Positions 47,725-59,464 of a stretch of 64,000 bases of DNA are shown here, piece by piece. The stretch's first letter is position 1; the number at the start of each line of letters is the position of its first letter. This stretch comes from Nitrosovibrio sp. Nv6. GTDB lineage: Bacteria; Pseudomonadota; Gammaproteobacteria; Burkholderiales; Nitrosomonadaceae. Location of the stretch: the NCBI RefSeq assembly GCF_900110495.1, contig NZ_FODX01000002.1:124001-188000 (forward strand), in the 5' to 3' direction. The translations under genes were made by a program, and so were the position numbers. The notes below the pieces were generated by a model. That model had not been told where the DNA came from. It was given only the letters and a program-made list of their open reading frames with translations, and ran no database searches.

Positions 47725-48597
47725 TTAGCCGTTCACCGCATTATAAACCGCTAGCGCATCCCTGGTGGCTTTGACATCATGTACCCGCACGATTCCGGCA
47801 CCCTTCGTCGCCGCGAGTAAAGCAGCAGCAACGCTGGCGTGAACACGGTCAGCGGCTTCGTTGCCGGTGATTTTTCCGAGCATGGCCTTGCGCGACAACC
47901 CTACCATGAGAGGTACACCGAGATCGGAGAAGCGGTCGAGATGTCGCAGCAACTCGATATTATGCTCCTGCATTTTACCGAAACCAAAACCGGGATCTAT
48001 TACCAGCCGTTCGCGCGTAATACCAGCGGCCTGCGCCGCATCCAGGCGCTGCTGTAGAAACTCTTTCACTTCCGCCACCACGTCATCATACTGCGGATTG
48101 ATTTGCATATTGCGCGGTTCACCTTGCATGTGCATAAGGCATGCCGCCGCCCCTCCAGCCGCAACTACCTCCAGCGCCCCCGGGCTCCTTAGCGCATTGA
48201 CATCATTGATCATGGCGGCGCCAGCCTTGATTGCCGCACGCATCACTTCCGGCTTCGTGGTATCTACCGAAACAGGTACGCCCATGCCGGCCAAGGCCTC
48301 CACTACGGGAATAATACGGCGCAATTCCTCCTCTACATCCACCGGCATACTACCGGGGCGGGTGGATTCACCGCCGATATCCAGCCAGTCGGCGCCTTGT
48401 TCAATCAGGCGGACGGCGTGGCGGAGCGCACTTTCGGTCGAAGCACACAAGCCACCGTCCGAAAAGGAATCCGGGGTGACATTGACGATCCCCATGATGA
48501 GAGGTCGGTGGGGAGCAAGAATATTAAACCTGAATTCGGCAGTTGAGTGGTTATTCCTCAGTTGAGTGCCATGACTGGCAATGGCTTCTTGCGCCAC
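47725..48597 (-). CDS. folP: Dihydropteroate synthase FolP
   Basis: FolP joins p-aminobenzoate to the pterin in folate synthesis and is the sulfonamide target. The 290-residue protein uses a GTG start at 48597 with an aggaa ribosome-binding site. It has the signature GIVNVTPDSFSDGG, DIGGESTRPG, the ND(V)NAL segment, and FGFGK and GLSRKAML near the C-terminus. It sits between ftsH and glmM; a terminator separates it from ftsH. Confidence 0.95.
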   Translation of the reverse strand: MAQEAIASHGTQLRNNHSTAEFRFNILAPHRPLIMGIVNVTPDSFSDGGLCASTESALRHAVRLIEQGADWLDIGGESTRPGSMPVDVEEELRRIIPVVEALAGMGVPVSVDTTKPEVMRAAIKAGAAMINDVNALRSPGALEVVAAGGAAACLMHMQGEPRNMQINPQYDDVVAEVKEFLQQRLDAAQAAGITRERLVIDPGFGFGKMQEHNIELLRHLDRFSDLGVPLMVGLSRKAMLGKITGNEAADRVHASVAAALLAATKGAGIVRVHDVKATRDALAVYNAVNG

Positions 48598-48704
48598 TTG
48601 ATGTTCCTGTTGGATGAGTTCGATAGAACCGTAGGGTTCAGATCAAATGCCGACGAGATATAGAAGAGAAAACAGAAGATTCAGCGTGGTATAACGCTTC
48701 AATT

Positions 48705-48730
48705 AAAAAAAAGGCGGGACAAGCCCGCCT
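48705..48730 (-). terminator. Rho-independent terminator downstream of ftsH
   Basis: On the minus strand aggcgggc-ttg-tcccgcct forms a strong stem followed by eight T. It lies 34 bp after the ftsH stop and before folP, so folP needs its own promoter or relies on read-through. Confidence 0.88.
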
Positions 48731-48763
48731 AATTCATTTTTGGTTCACACAGTAGCCTTCGGC

Positions 48764-50659
48764 TTAAACTTCCTGAGCCGGCGTCGGTGTTGTTGCCGGC
48801 GCAGCCGGAGGCGTATTGTCCTTGGGAGGCGTCGGCGTGGTCTTGGTGGGCTTCGGCGGCCTCGGCCCACGGCCTTCCATGATATCGCCAATCTGCTCGG
48901 AGTCTATGGTTTCCCACTCTAGCAGGGCTTTGGCCATGACTTCGATCTTGTCGCGGTTTTCCTCGATCAACCTACGCGCCAGACTGTACTGCGTATCAAT
49001 GATCCGGCGAATTTCTATGTCCACTTTCTGCATGGTGGCTTCGCTGACATTCTTGTGCGTGGTGACAGAGCGGCCGAGAAACACTTCTCCCTCATTCTCG
49101 CCATATACCATCGGCCCAAGGGAATCCGACATGCCCCATTGCGTTACCATGCGCCTCGCCATTTCCGTGGCACGCTCAAAATCGTTCGAGGCGCCAGTTG
49201 TCATCTGCCCCATGAAGACTTCCTCGGCGATCCGCCCTCCGAACAGAACCGCGATATTCTCCAGAATTTCCTCTCGATCCATGCTGAAACGGTCTTCTGT
49301 GGGCAATTGCATCGTCACGCCCAGCGCACGTCCCCTCGGAATGATGGAAACCTTATGCACGGGGTCCGTTTTCGGCAATAGCTGCGCCACCACCGCATGC
49401 CCGGATTCATGATAGGCAGTATTGCGCCGCTCACGTTCCGGCATTACCACAGACCGGCGTTCCGCGCCCATGAAGATCTTGTCCTTGGCGTGCTCGAAGT
49501 CGTCCATATCCACCAACCGTTTATTACCGCGCGCCGCGAACAACGCTGCCTCATTCACGAGGTTGGCGAGATCAGCCCCCGACATTCCGGGCGTACCGCG
49601 TGCAATGACATCTGCATGCACGTCGGGCGCGATCGGGACCTTGCGCATATGTACGTGCAGTATCTGCTCGCGGCCTCGAATATCGGGTAGCGGCACTGTT
49701 ACCTGCCGGTCGAAACGGCCGGGGCGCAACAGGGCAGGGTCAAGCACATCAGGCCGGTTAGTCGCCGCAATGACAATCACACCGGCGGTTCCTTCAAAAC
49801 CGTCCATTTCCACCAGCAACTGGTTCAATGTTTGTTCACGCTCATCGTTGCCGCCGCCAAGGCCCGCGCCCCGCTGACGGCCCACCGCATCGATCTCGTC
49901 GATGAAGATAATGCAGGGCGCATGTTTTTTCGCCTGCTCGAACATATCACGCACTCTTGCGGCGCCCACGCCGACAAACATTTCCACGAAATCGGAACCG
50001 GAGATACTGAAGAACGGAACTTTGGCCTCTCCGGCAATAGCACGAGCCAAAAGCGTTTTACCCGTGCCAGGATTTCCCACCATTAATACGCCACGGGGAA
50101 TGCGGCCCCCAAGCTTCTGGAATTTACTGGGATCGCGCAGAAATTCGACCAGCTCGGAAACTTCCTCTTTGGCTTCCTCGCAACCAGCCACATCAGCGAA
50201 TGTTACCTGATTGGTGGACTCGTCAAGCATGCGCGCCTTGCTCTTTCCGAACGAGAACGCGCCCCCGCCACGGCCTCCCCCCTGCATCTGACGCATAAAG
50301 AAAATCCATACGCCTATCAGCAACAGCATCGGGAACCACGAAACGAAAATGTTCATCAGCAGCGACGGCTCTTCTTCCGGCTTGGCATCGATAATGACGC
50401 CGGCCTTGAGCAGATCGCTGACCATCCAGGGATCCGAGGGCGTATAGGTGGTGAAACGCCTGCCATCTGATTTAGTGCCCTTCAGCGTGCGGCCCTCAAT
50501 AGTGACTTTGGCGATCCTACCCTGTTTCACCTCTTCGATGAACTGCGAATATTCCATCGGCGCCTGTGCTGACTGCCGCGTGCTGAATTGATTGAATACC
50601 GTCATCAGCACCAGAGCAATCACCAGCCAGATGGCCATATTTTTAATGAGATTGTTCAA
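48764..50659 (-). CDS. ftsH: ATP-dependent zinc metalloprotease FtsH
   Basis: Membrane-anchored AAA+ protease that degrades membrane and regulatory proteins. The 631-residue protein has two N-terminal membrane segments (about 8-24 and 100-120) around a periplasmic domain, Walker A GNPGTGKT, Walker [10 protein letters not shown], the SRH region and the zinc motif HESGHAVV. A Pro/Thr-rich tail (about 600-631) follows. Translation starts at a TTG at 50659 with a strong aaggag ribosome-binding site five bases upstream. It lies downstream of rlmE, the conserved rlmE-ftsH-folP-glmM order. Confidence 0.96.
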   Translation of the reverse strand: MNNLIKNMAIWLVIALVLMTVFNQFSTRQSAQAPMEYSQFIEEVKQGRIAKVTIEGRTLKGTKSDGRRFTTYTPSDPWMVSDLLKAGVIIDAKPEEEPSLLMNIFVSWFPMLLLIGVWIFFMRQMQGGGRGGGAFSFGKSKARMLDESTNQVTFADVAGCEEAKEEVSELVEFLRDPSKFQKLGGRIPRGVLMVGNPGTGKTLLARAIAGEAKVPFFSISGSDFVEMFVGVGAARVRDMFEQAKKHAPCIIFIDEIDAVGRQRGAGLGGGNDEREQTLNQLLVEMDGFEGTAGVIVIAATNRPDVLDPALLRPGRFDRQVTVPLPDIRGREQILHVHMRKVPIAPDVHADVIARGTPGMSGADLANLVNEAALFAARGNKRLVDMDDFEHAKDKIFMGAERRSVVMPERERRNTAYHESGHAVVAQLLPKTDPVHKVSIIPRGRALGVTMQLPTEDRFSMDREEILENIAVLFGGRIAEEVFMGQMTTGASNDFERATEMARRMVTQWGMSDSLGPMVYGENEGEVFLGRSVTTHKNVSEATMQKVDIEIRRIIDTQYSLARRLIEENRDKIEVMAKALLEWETIDSEQIGDIMEGRGPRPPKPTKTTPTPPKDNTPPAAPATTPTPAQEV

Positions 50660-50804
50660 GATAACTCCTTGGCTTGCGCCGTCAAAATCCTTGGGTGTTT
50701 CATTCTAAACCCATTTCGAGATTTATAATAGCCGGCCCACCCACCGCGGCCGCCGTGATTCCCCGAACCCATCCACCTTCCACCAATTTACTGGCTACTG
50801 CGTT

Positions 50805-51449
50805 TTACTGCGTTTCAGCTGAAATATTTGAATTCCGCTTCCCCAGCCCCAGTAAATAAATTTCGCTGCTACGGCCACGAGATGCTTCAGGTTTACGTGT
50901 TACCACTCGACTGAATGTAGTGCGCATTGTGCGTAGAAACCCCTCAAAACCGGAACCCTGAAATACTTTGACGAGAAAATTACCGCCATAGTTCAATCGC
51001 TCCCCGGAGAATTCCAGAGCAAGCTCCGCAAGATACATGCCGCGCGCTTGATCGGTCACTCCTATGCCCGTTATATTAGGTGACATGTCCGAAATTACAA
51101 GGTCAAGAGGATATTTTTCCAAATGTTTTTTCAGTTCCGCCAAAACGGGCGCTTCTGTGAAATCCCCCTGAATGAATGTGACGCCGGGCAAGGCCTTCAT
51201 TTCCAGCAGGTCCAACGCAATCACTCTGCCTTTCCCTCCCAGTTTTTCCGCTGCAACCTGCGACCAGCCTCCGGGAGCCGCGCCGAGATCCACAACTGTC
51301 ATACCCTGCCAAAACAAATGGTCACGCTCGGCGATTTCGATCAGCTTGTAGGCGGCACGGGAACGGTAGCCCTCTTTTTTTGCCTGCTTTACAAAGAAAT
51401 CATTCACATGCTCTTTCATCCAGGTTTTACTGGTCTTGGAGCGTTTCAT
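50805..51449 (-). CDS. rlmE: 23S rRNA 2'-O-ribose methyltransferase RlmE
   Basis: RlmE (FtsJ/RrmJ) methylates the ribose of U2552 in 23S rRNA. The 214-residue protein has the SAM motif [20 protein letters not shown] and the catalytic K-D-K-E residues spread through [30 protein letters not shown] and SSEIYLLG. It is divergent from yhbY by 30 bp and precedes ftsH, a conserved arrangement. Confidence 0.95.
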   Translation of the reverse strand: MKRSKTSKTWMKEHVNDFFVKQAKKEGYRSRAAYKLIEIAERDHLFWQGMTVVDLGAAPGGWSQVAAEKLGGKGRVIALDLLEMKALPGVTFIQGDFTEAPVLAELKKHLEKYPLDLVISDMSPNITGIGVTDQARGMYLAELALEFSGERLNYGGNFLVKVFQGSGFEGFLRTMRTTFSRVVTRKPEASRGRSSEIYLLGLGKRNSNISAETQ

Positions 51450-51479
51450 CGCTTAAAATCCCGTATTTCAGGACGTCTA

Positions 51480-51839
51480 ATGTTAGAGCTTACCCTCGCT
51501 CGGCGGCGTGACCTCAGGGCGCGTGCCCACGCCATGAAACCAATTGTCTGGATAGGTGCGGCAGGTTTGTCGGAAGGCATTATGCGCGAACTGGATGTGG
51601 GACTCAAAAGCCACGAGCTGATCAAAGTCAAGGTATCCAGTGATGAGCGTGAAACAAGAAACGCCTTGCTGGAGGAAATCTGCAGGCGACTTGAAGCTGT
51701 AGCTGTCCAGCACATCGGCAAGATACTGGTGATCTACCGGCCCCGGCCAGCGGAAACAATCGAAACAGCCGCGTCGGATATCATTCCTCCTGGTAACGAG
51801 AAGAAGTTACGTCACAGCAAACGTCGTCTTTCCACCTAG
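51480..51839 (+). CDS. yhbY: Ribosome assembly RNA-binding protein YhbY (CRM domain)
   Basis: A small CRM-domain protein associated with pre-50S particles. The start at 51480 (MLELTLARRRDLRARAHAMKP) matches family N-termini; a longer open frame to 51123 runs into the divergent rlmE region and is not real. The GxxG-like loop region is in IGAAGLSEGIMRELD, followed by the HELIKVKV strand and the ERETRNALLEEI helix. The 119-residue protein has a short basic tail. It is divergent from rlmE and convergent with greA. Confidence 0.92.
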   Translation: MLELTLARRRDLRARAHAMKPIVWIGAAGLSEGIMRELDVGLKSHELIKVKVSSDERETRNALLEEICRRLEAVAVQHIGKILVIYRPRPAETIETAASDIIPPGNEKKLRHSKRRLST

Positions 51840-51887
51840 TATCCTGTCGGATACAGTACTGTTTCACCGAGCCTGGTGTCCCGGTAA

Positions 51888-52364
51888 TCAAACATATTTT
51901 ACGTCAAGTATCTCATACTCCCGCAACCCGCCCGGCGCTAGAACTTCGGCCACATCTCCAGGATATTTGCCTATCAAAGCGCGGGAAATGGGGGAACTTA
52001 TAGAAATCTTTCCCTCCTTGATATCCGCCTCATCGTCGCCAACGATCTGGTAAGTTACCGTCGTCTCACTGGCCATGTCTTCCAGATCAATGGTTGCGCC
52101 AAACACGCAAGCGCCGTCAGCGTCCAGCAGCGCCGGATCGATGATCTGAGCATTGGCAAGCTTGCTCTCCAACTCGGCGATGCGTCCTTCAATAAAACCT
52201 TGCCGTTCCTTGGCCGCGTCATATTCCGCATTTTCCGAGAGATCGCCGTGGGAACGGGCTTCCGCAATCGCCGCAATTACGGCGGGGCGCTGGACGGTTT
52301 TCATTTCCTGCAATTCGGCGCGTAGTTTTGCCGCGCCAACTACTGTTAATGGAATTGTGCTCAT
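51888..52364 (-). CDS. greA: Transcription elongation factor GreA
   Basis: GreA stimulates cleavage of backtracked RNA by RNA polymerase. The start at 52364 ([18 protein letters not shown]) is preferred over 52379. The N-terminal coiled coil has the acidic tip ([15 protein letters not shown]) that reaches the active site, and the C-terminal FKBP-like domain runs from about residue 80. The product is 158 residues. It follows carB by 106 bp on the same strand, the common carA-carB-greA order. Confidence 0.95.
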   Translation of the reverse strand: MSTIPLTVVGAAKLRAELQEMKTVQRPAVIAAIAEARSHGDLSENAEYDAAKERQGFIEGRIAELESKLANAQIIDPALLDADGACVFGATIDLEDMASETTVTYQIVGDDEADIKEGKISISSPISRALIGKYPGDVAEVLAPGGLREYEILDVKYV

Positions 52365-52470
52365 AGTCTTTTTTACCACACCTTGTTTGTGTTCAGCTTC
52401 ATTGCTAATTTATTTGCTTGATCGCAGCGCGGCTTGCTCCTGCGCGATTGAAGCTGCGATACCATGTTTT

Positions 52471-55400
52471 TCACGAGACAGCGTTTAGTGGCGCAGCTTC
52501 CAGCAATCCATGCAGTTGCTGCAAGCTGTAGACCTGCAGCTCCCGCATGCTTGCCATGCCGATGCAGGCAGCACGCGCGCCTGCCAACGTCGTGAAATAC
52601 GTCACCCTTGCCTGCAACACGGCGTGGCGGATCGAATAGGAATCGAGAATTGCGCTCCGCTTGTCCTCCACAGTATTGATAATCAAGTCCATCTCGCCAT
52701 TCTTGATCATGTCTACTATATGTGGACGCCCTTCCGCCACCTTGTTGACTGGCGTTACGGCCAATCCCGCCGAGCTCAGCACTGCAGCGGTACCGCGAGT
52801 AGCATAAAGCGTGAATCCCAGTTTCGCAAGATTGCGAGCGATTTCCACTACGCGCGGCTTATCCACCTGGCGCACGCTTATGAAGACTTTACCTGCAAGC
52901 GGCAATTTTACTCCAGCGGCCAGTTGCGATTTGACAAACGCCTCCGCAAAAGTTTGCCCGACTCCCATTACTTCGCCCGTAGACTTCATTTCGGGCCCAA
53001 GTATGGTATCCACACCGGGAAATTTAATAAAAGGAAAGACGGCTTCCTTAACTGAATAATAGTAAGGAATCACTTCTTTGGCCAGACCCTGCTGGGCAAG
53101 CGTCTTACCCGTCATGCAGCGAGCGGAAATTTTGGCCAATTGCAGTCCGGTGGCTTTGGATACGAAAGGCACCGTGCGCGACGCTCTGGGATTGACTTCC
53201 AGGACGTATACCGTGTTGCCCTGAATGGCGAATTGCACGTTCATTAATCCCACCACTTTGAGTGCATGCGCCATTGCCGACGTCTGGCGGCGCAGCTCAT
53301 CCTGCAAGGGGACAGAAAGGCTGAAAGGTGGCAGCGAACAGGCTGAATCGCCCGAGTGCACGCCAGCCTGCTCGATGTGTTCCATAATACCCGCAATCAG
53401 TACGGCTTTTCCGTCGCAAACCGCGTCCACATCCACTTCAACGGCGTCATTCAGAAAATGATCCAATAGCACCGGCGAATCGTGCGAAACCTTTACAGCC
53501 TCTCGCATGTAGCGTTCGAGATATGCCTGCTCGTGGATAATCTCCATGGCGCGCCCCCCCAGCACATAGCTGGGACGCACAACCAGCGGATAACCAATTT
53601 CGTTAGCAGCTGTAATTGCGGCATCCGCGTCGCGGACAGTGCGATTTGGCGGCTGTTTCAGCCCAAGTTGATGCAACATCTTCTGGAAACGCTCGCGATC
53701 TTCGGCACAGTCGATCATGTCGGGGCTGGTCCCGATAATGGGCACGCCATTCGCCTCGAGATCGCGGGCGAGTTTCAGCGGAGTCTGGCCACCGAATTGA
53801 ACGATCACACCCGAAGGCTTCTCCACCGCGACGATTTCGAGTACATCCTCCAGCGTCAAGGGCTCGAAATAAAGCCGATCGGAAATGTCGTAATCGGTCG
53901 AAACCGTTTCAGGATTGCAGTTGACCATGATGGTCTCGAAACCATCCTCACGTAACGCCAGCGCCGCATGAACACAGCAGTAATCGAACTCGATACCCTG
54001 ACCGATGCGATTGGGACCACCGCCCAGCACCATGATTTTTTTTCGGGTGCTGGGCAGCGCTTCGCACTCCTCTTCGTAAGTGGAATACATGTAAGCAGTG
54101 CGAGTGGCAAACTCCGCGGCGCAGGTATCGACCCGCTTGTATACCGGACGCAAGCCAAGTTGATGGCGCCTGGAGCGAACCGCCTCCTGCGTTGTATTCA
54201 TCAGCTTTGCCAGCCGACGGTCGGAGAAACCGCTGCGTTTCAATTTGCGCAATGAATGCGGGTCCAGCGCATCCAGAGACTTCCCCGCAAGCGCTCGTTC
54301 CTGTCTTACCAGATCTTCGATCTGTGCCAGGAACCAGGGATCAATGTGTGTATGCTCCTGAATTTCAGCAAAAGTCATGCCGCAGCGAAGCGCGTCCGCC
54401 ACATACCAGATCCGGTCCGGTCCCGGATCAGCCAATTCGGCTGCGATGGTTTCGATATCTGCCGTTTTCTCATCCAGACCATCGACGCCGATCTCCAGTC
54501 CACGCAGGGCTTTTTGAAAAGATTCCTGAAAAGTGCGTCCAATCGCCATAACCTCGCCCACAGACTTCATCTGGGTGGTAAGACGATCGTTGGCCTGAGG
54601 GAATTTCTCGAAGGCGAAACGCGGTATCTTGGTTACCACATAATCTATGGACGGTTCGAATGATGCCGGCATTGCGCCGCCAGTAATGTCATTTCTCAGC
54701 TCATCCAGGGTATAGCCCACTGCAAGCTTGGCCGCCACCTTGGCGATGGGAAATCCGGTCGCTTTCGACGCCAATGCAGAGGAGCGCGATACCCGTGGAT
54801 TCATCTCGATGACAAGCATGCGCCCATCCTGCGGGTTAATGGCAAACTGCACATTGGAACCGCCGGTTTCAACACCGATTTCGCGCAACACCGCTATCGA
54901 TGCGTCGCGCATGATCTGATATTCCTTGTCGGTCAGCGTTTGCGACGGCGCGACGGTGATGGAATCCCCTGTATGGACACCCATCGGGTCGAGATTCTCA
55001 ATGGCGCAAACGACAATACAATTGTCCTTATTGTCACGTATTACCTCCATCTCGAATTCTTTCCAACCGATGACCGATTCCTCGATCAATAACTCCCTGG
55101 TGGGCGAAGCTTCCAGTCCACGCTCGCAAATCCCGAGAAATTCTTCGCGGTTATAGGCGATACCGCCGCCGCTGCCACCCATGGTAAATGACGGACGAAT
55201 GATGGCGGGGTAGCCGACCATTGCCTGTACCTGCAGCGCTTCCTCCAGGCTATGAGCAATGGCGGAACGCGCAGAACTCAACCCGATACGGGTCATCGCC
55301 TGTTTGAATTTCTCCCGATCCTCAGCCTTGTCGATGGCCTCGCGCGAAGCGCCGATCAATTCGACCCCGTATTTTTGCAGAACGCCATTCTTTGCCAGGT

Positions 55401-55701
55401 CAAGGGCGCAATTCAATGCGGTCTGTCCACCCATCGTCGGCAGCAACGCGTCCGGGCGCTCCACGGCAATGATTTTCTCCACAATTGACCAGATAATGGG
55501 CTCGATATAAGTGACATCTGCCATTTCCGGATCGGTCATGATAGTGGCAGGGTTGGAGTTCACCAGGATGACGCGATATCCTTCCTCCCGCAATGCCTTG
55601 CACGCCTGCGTACCGGAATAATCGAACTCGCAGGCCTGCCCGATAACGATAGGCCCCGCGCCGATTATGAGTATACTTTTTATGTCGTTACGTTTAGGCA
55701 T
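52471..55701 (-). CDS. carB: Carbamoyl-phosphate synthase large subunit
   Basis: CarB makes carbamoyl phosphate from bicarbonate, two ATP and ammonia delivered by CarA, feeding pyrimidine and arginine synthesis. The 1076-residue protein has two homologous ATP-grasp halves (about 1-400 and 550-935), each with the [17 protein letters not shown] / [16 protein letters not shown] motif, an oligomerisation region between them and a C-terminal MGS-like allosteric domain (about 935-1076). It is 41 bp from carA. Full length, no frameshift. Confidence 0.97.
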   Translation of the reverse strand: MPKRNDIKSILIIGAGPIVIGQACEFDYSGTQACKALREEGYRVILVNSNPATIMTDPEMADVTYIEPIIWSIVEKIIAVERPDALLPTMGGQTALNCALDLAKNGVLQKYGVELIGASREAIDKAEDREKFKQAMTRIGLSSARSAIAHSLEEALQVQAMVGYPAIIRPSFTMGGSGGGIAYNREEFLGICERGLEASPTRELLIEESVIGWKEFEMEVIRDNKDNCIVVCAIENLDPMGVHTGDSITVAPSQTLTDKEYQIMRDASIAVLREIGVETGGSNVQFAINPQDGRMLVIEMNPRVSRSSALASKATGFPIAKVAAKLAVGYTLDELRNDITGGAMPASFEPSIDYVVTKIPRFAFEKFPQANDRLTTQMKSVGEVMAIGRTFQESFQKALRGLEIGVDGLDEKTADIETIAAELADPGPDRIWYVADALRCGMTFAEIQEHTHIDPWFLAQIEDLVRQERALAGKSLDALDPHSLRKLKRSGFSDRRLAKLMNTTQEAVRSRRHQLGLRPVYKRVDTCAAEFATRTAYMYSTYEEECEALPSTRKKIMVLGGGPNRIGQGIEFDYCCVHAALALREDGFETIMVNCNPETVSTDYDISDRLYFEPLTLEDVLEIVAVEKPSGVIVQFGGQTPLKLARDLEANGVPIIGTSPDMIDCAEDRERFQKMLHQLGLKQPPNRTVRDADAAITAANEIGYPLVVRPSYVLGGRAMEIIHEQAYLERYMREAVKVSHDSPVLLDHFLNDAVEVDVDAVCDGKAVLIAGIMEHIEQAGVHSGDSACSLPPFSLSVPLQDELRRQTSAMAHALKVVGLMNVQFAIQGNTVYVLEVNPRASRTVPFVSKATGLQLAKISARCMTGKTLAQQGLAKEVIPYYYSVKEAVFPFIKFPGVDTILGPEMKSTGEVMGVGQTFAEAFVKSQLAAGVKLPLAGKVFISVRQVDKPRVVEIARNLAKLGFTLYATRGTAAVLSSAGLAVTPVNKVAEGRPHIVDMIKNGEMDLIINTVEDKRSAILDSYSIRHAVLQARVTYFTTLAGARAACIGMASMRELQVYSLQQLHGLLEAAPLNAVS

Positions 55702-55742
55702 GGCTGCAGCGAAATGTAAGGGATGAAAGCGGTGCGCCGCCT

Positions 55743-56903
55743 CTACGTTTCAAGGTGTGATTCGTCCTTTTTTCTTTCCATCAACCCTATGAATTTATCG
55801 AATAGATAATCCAGATCGTGGGGACCCGGACTGACTTCGGGATGTCCCTGAAAGCAGAATACAGGCTGACCAATCAGCTCAAACCCTTGCAGGCTCCCGT
55901 CAAATAATGACAAGTGGGTAATTCGTGTATTCTTCGGCAATGTATCGATATCCACTGCGAAGCCGTGGTTCTGACTGGAGATCACTACCCTTCCGCTATC
56001 CAGATCCTGCACGGGATGATTGGCGCCGTGGTGGCCGAACTTCATCTTTATGGTTTTGGCGCCGCTCGCCAACCCCAGCAATTGATGCCCCATGCAAACA
56101 CCAAAGATGGGCACTTCTGTTTTGAGCAACTTTCTGGTTGCGTTGACGGCATAATCGCAAGCCTCGGGATCGCCAGGTCCGTTTGAAAGAAACACGCCGT
56201 CGGGTTGTAACGCCAGAATCTCCTCGGCGGTTGTTTGCGCGGGCAATACCGTAATCTCGCAGCGACGCTGCGCCAGCTTACGGAGTATGTTGCTTTTGAT
56301 TCCAAAATCGACAGCGACAACATGGAAGCGAGGCTCCTTCTCAAACTGATTGTCATGCCCCAGCCTCCATTCGCCTTCGTTCCATTCATAAGGCTGGGTG
56401 CAACTCACCACTTTGGCCAGATCCATACCGACCAGCCCCGGAAACTCCCTGGCATGCTTAAGTGCTTCAGCTTCATCGGGATATCCCGCCATGATACAAC
56501 CGGCCTGCGCACCTTTTTCCCGCAGAATGCGCGTAAGCTTGCGAGTATCAATATCCGCAATCGCCACCACGCCCTGCTGTTCCAGATATTCCGGTAAAGT
56601 CTGGGTCTGTCTCCAATTACTGGAAACCAGGGGCAAATCCCGGATCACCAGTCCTGCGGCGTATACGCGATTACTATTGCCTGATTCAACATCATCGGGG
56701 TTGGTGCCCGTATTCCCGATATGCGGATAAGTCAGCGTAACGATCTGCCTGCAATAGGACGGATCGGTAAGGATTTCCTGATAGCCGGTCATGGAAGTGT
56801 TGAAGACTACTTCGCCGGTACTTACTCCTTCCACGCCGATGGAGACGCCGCGAAAAACTGTGCCGTCAGCGAGCGCGAGAACAGCATTCGGGCGTTGTGG
56901 CAC
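55743..56903 (-). CDS. carA: Carbamoyl-phosphate synthase small subunit
   Basis: CarA is the glutaminase that supplies ammonia to CarB. A GTG at 56903 with an aggag ribosome-binding site is chosen; it gives [18 protein letters not shown], the family N-terminus. A reading from 56975 adds 24 unlike residues. The 386-residue protein has the nucleophile Cys in [13 protein letters not shown] and the His and Glu of GHPEVSPGP, so the amidotransferase is intact. It lies downstream of dapB by 167 bp. Confidence 0.95.
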   Translation of the reverse strand: MPQRPNAVLALADGTVFRGVSIGVEGVSTGEVVFNTSMTGYQEILTDPSYCRQIVTLTYPHIGNTGTNPDDVESGNSNRVYAAGLVIRDLPLVSSNWRQTQTLPEYLEQQGVVAIADIDTRKLTRILREKGAQAGCIMAGYPDEAEALKHAREFPGLVGMDLAKVVSCTQPYEWNEGEWRLGHDNQFEKEPRFHVVAVDFGIKSNILRKLAQRRCEITVLPAQTTAEEILALQPDGVFLSNGPGDPEACDYAVNATRKLLKTEVPIFGVCMGHQLLGLASGAKTIKMKFGHHGANHPVQDLDSGRVVISSQNHGFAVDIDTLPKNTRITHLSLFDGSLQGFELIGQPVFCFQGHPEVSPGPHDLDYLFDKFIGLMERKKDESHLET

Positions 56904-57070
56904 GGGAAGCTCCTGGCAAATGGGAAAAGGGGATAAGGCATGAAAACGGGACAAGTACCACCTGTCCCGTTTCATAGCAAGAAATTATACTTCCAAAAGC
57001 GCCGTGCTTCAATGAGACCCCGGCAGTAGGTCAACTCGCGGAGGGTGTGGCAAGGCGCCGGATAGCAGGG

Positions 57071-57880
<810 letters not shown>

Positions 57881-57939
57881 TTATATTCTGATAACATTCT
57901 TTTTCAAGCGCCTGGGATGAAATCCTGCTCCTGGTAATC

Positions 57940-58611
57940 CTATTCCTTCAATTGATCGGCGCCTCTATTGCCCGTGTCGGTTGCCTGCGACGGCACTTGT
58001 CTGGGGCTCATGGGGCTCGCCTTATCCGGCGCGGGCAAACCTGAAGTGTCGCTCGCAGCCGGAGCGGCGCTCGCATCCGGAATACTGCTCAAAACCGGAG
58101 CACCGCCTGAAGCCGCGGCATCGCCCGGCGCCGGAACATCGGCAGGACTTGGGATAGCGTCAGAAACGCGGGCATCATCTGCAACCGGACCGCCGCCCTG
58201 TTCCCTGACGAGCGGCCCAGCTGGCGCAGCTTCATCGGTCGACCCGGCTGGCTGAGTCTGAGTCTGAGTCTGAGTCTGAGTAAAGGCAAGCGGAGATTTA
58301 AAAGTACCGTCGATGCGCGCCAGCTTGTCGTCTTCGAAAAAAACTGTCAGGTTTCTTTGTTCAACCAGCTGTCCCTTCTCATCGACGCGATACACATAAT
58401 CCCAGCGGTTTTCATGAAAAGCGTCGCTGATCATGGGCGAACCAAGCGCGAAGCGGACCTGCGAACGGGTCATGCCGGGCTTTAGTTTCTCCACCATTTC
58501 CTGGGTAATGACATTGCCCTGCTGGATATCGATTTTGTAGAGCAAAGATGGAACAGACGAACATCCTGCGAGCAATAGCAAAACGACCAACGTCAGTATT
58601 CTTGCGCGCAT
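57940..58611 (-). CDS. bamE: Outer-membrane assembly lipoprotein BamE with long tail
   Basis: BamE is a lipoprotein of the BAM outer-membrane protein insertase. The precursor has a signal peptide with lipobox LLAGC (cysteine at about residue 16) and the BamE fold (GNVITQEMVEKLKPGMTRSQVRFALGSPMI, then WDYVYRV and the YFEDDKLARIDG-like region). After about residue 105 comes an unusual 115-residue low-complexity tail rich in Pro, Ala, Ser and Thr that begins with five TQ repeats. Typical BamE proteins are about 110-180 residues, so 223 is long. It is divergent from fur, as in many proteobacteria. Confidence 0.93.
   Translation of the reverse strand: MRARILTLVVLLLLAGCSSVPSLLYKIDIQQGNVITQEMVEKLKPGMTRSQVRFALGSPMISDAFHENRWDYVYRVDEKGQLVEQRNLTVFFEDDKLARIDGTFKSPLAFTQTQTQTQTQPAGSTDEAAPAGPLVREQGGGPVADDARVSDAIPSPADVPAPGDAAASGGAPVLSSIPDASAAPAASDTSGLPAPDKASPMSPRQVPSQATDTGNRGADQLKE
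58252..58281. repeat. Five perfect CTGAGT hexamer repeats inside bamE
   Basis: Five tandem copies of ctgagt (actcag on the coding strand) encode the Thr-Gln repeats in the BamE tail. Unit changes would keep the reading frame and only alter tail length. Confidence 0.9.
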
Positions 58612-58624
58612 CGGGCGGCGTATG

Positions 58625-58653
58625 TTTCCAAAGCAAACTCAACGTTATATGAT
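58625..58653 (+). promoter_or_regulatory. Likely fur promoter
   Basis: A -35 box TTTCCA (58625-58630) and a -10 box TATGAT (58648-58653) are 17 bp apart. Transcription would start about 25 bp before the fur ATG. No convincing Fur box overlaps it. Confidence 0.45.
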
Positions 58654-58684
58654 ACAGCAAATAACTTAATGGATGGATATAGCT

Positions 58685-59137
58685 ATGAGCAAGCCAAATC
58701 TTAAAACCATGGGCTTGAAGGCCACGCTGCCGCGGCTTAGAATACTAAGTTTGTTCGAGAGCAGTCCGGTTCGCCACCTCTCGGCGGAAGACGTTTATAG
58801 AACGCTGATTAATGAAGGCGAGGACATCGGTCTTGCCACGGTGTATCGGGTACTGACCCAATTCGAGCAGGCGGGATTGCTTGAGCGCCACCATTTTGAA
58901 AGCGGCAAGGCGGTGTTTGAACTGGCCAGCGGCACTCACCACGACCACCTGGTCTGCCTGCAGTGCGGCAGGGTGGAGGAATTTTATGACGCTGAAATCG
59001 AGAAGCGTCAAGTCAAGATTGCCAAGGATCGAGGCTTTGCCATACACGAACACTCACTGTCACTGTACGCGGATTGTATCAAGCCGGCTTGCCCCCATCG
59101 GAAAACAGAAGAAAAAGACAGCCACGAAAAAAGCTGA
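58685..59137 (+). CDS. fur: Ferric uptake regulator Fur
   Basis: Fur represses iron-uptake genes when loaded with Fe2+. The start at 58685 ([21 protein letters not shown]) is used; an ATG at 58673 would add four residues. The 150-residue protein has the winged helix with [29 protein letters not shown], the metal site [16 protein letters not shown] with the CxxC-type cysteines, and a second pair in CIKPACPH. It is divergent from bamE. It is the only Fur-family gene in the window. Confidence 0.95.
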   Translation: MSKPNLKTMGLKATLPRLRILSLFESSPVRHLSAEDVYRTLINEGEDIGLATVYRVLTQFEQAGLLERHHFESGKAVFELASGTHHDHLVCLQCGRVEEFYDAEIEKRQVKIAKDRGFAIHEHSLSLYADCIKPACPHRKTEEKDSHEKS

Positions 59138-59464
59138 GTTTTTCTGATTTTTATCCGGGAGGCGCAGATTCAGCATTATAATGATGGGCTAAAGCCGCCG
59201 ACCGATTATTCAATATGGAAACGCTCGAGATTTGGCTTGCTACATCCACGATCTGCTGAACTTGCCATTCCCTCAAACTCCCTCGACAGACGGCAGTTGT
59301 CTGTTTGATGAAGCAACTTTTGGATACGCCTGAGCATGATTCCCGTCCCCTGTGGACTCCTCATCAAAGCGGTTGACCAAAGAGCGCCTAAACGTTACTG
59401 TTCAACGTTCTATTTAATATATTTTTGCTGATACCCAACATTGAACATTGGAATTAAAGATAGC
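59138..59464. other. Intergenic region between fur and ilvB
   Basis: A 327-bp spacer expected to carry the ilv promoter and leader. I see a possible -35 TTGACC near 59376 but no convincing -10 partner, and no leader peptide rich in Leu/Val/Ile codons followed by a terminator. The 3' part is AT-rich (59403-59430). Confidence 0.4.

Noticed and set aside
51123..51479. N-terminal extension of yhbY
   Set aside because: It runs antisense through rlmE. The ATG at 51480 gives the family N-terminus.
59138..59464. Attenuator-type leader for ilvB
   Set aside because: No leader peptide with clustered Leu, Val or Ile codons and no terminator/antiterminator pair.
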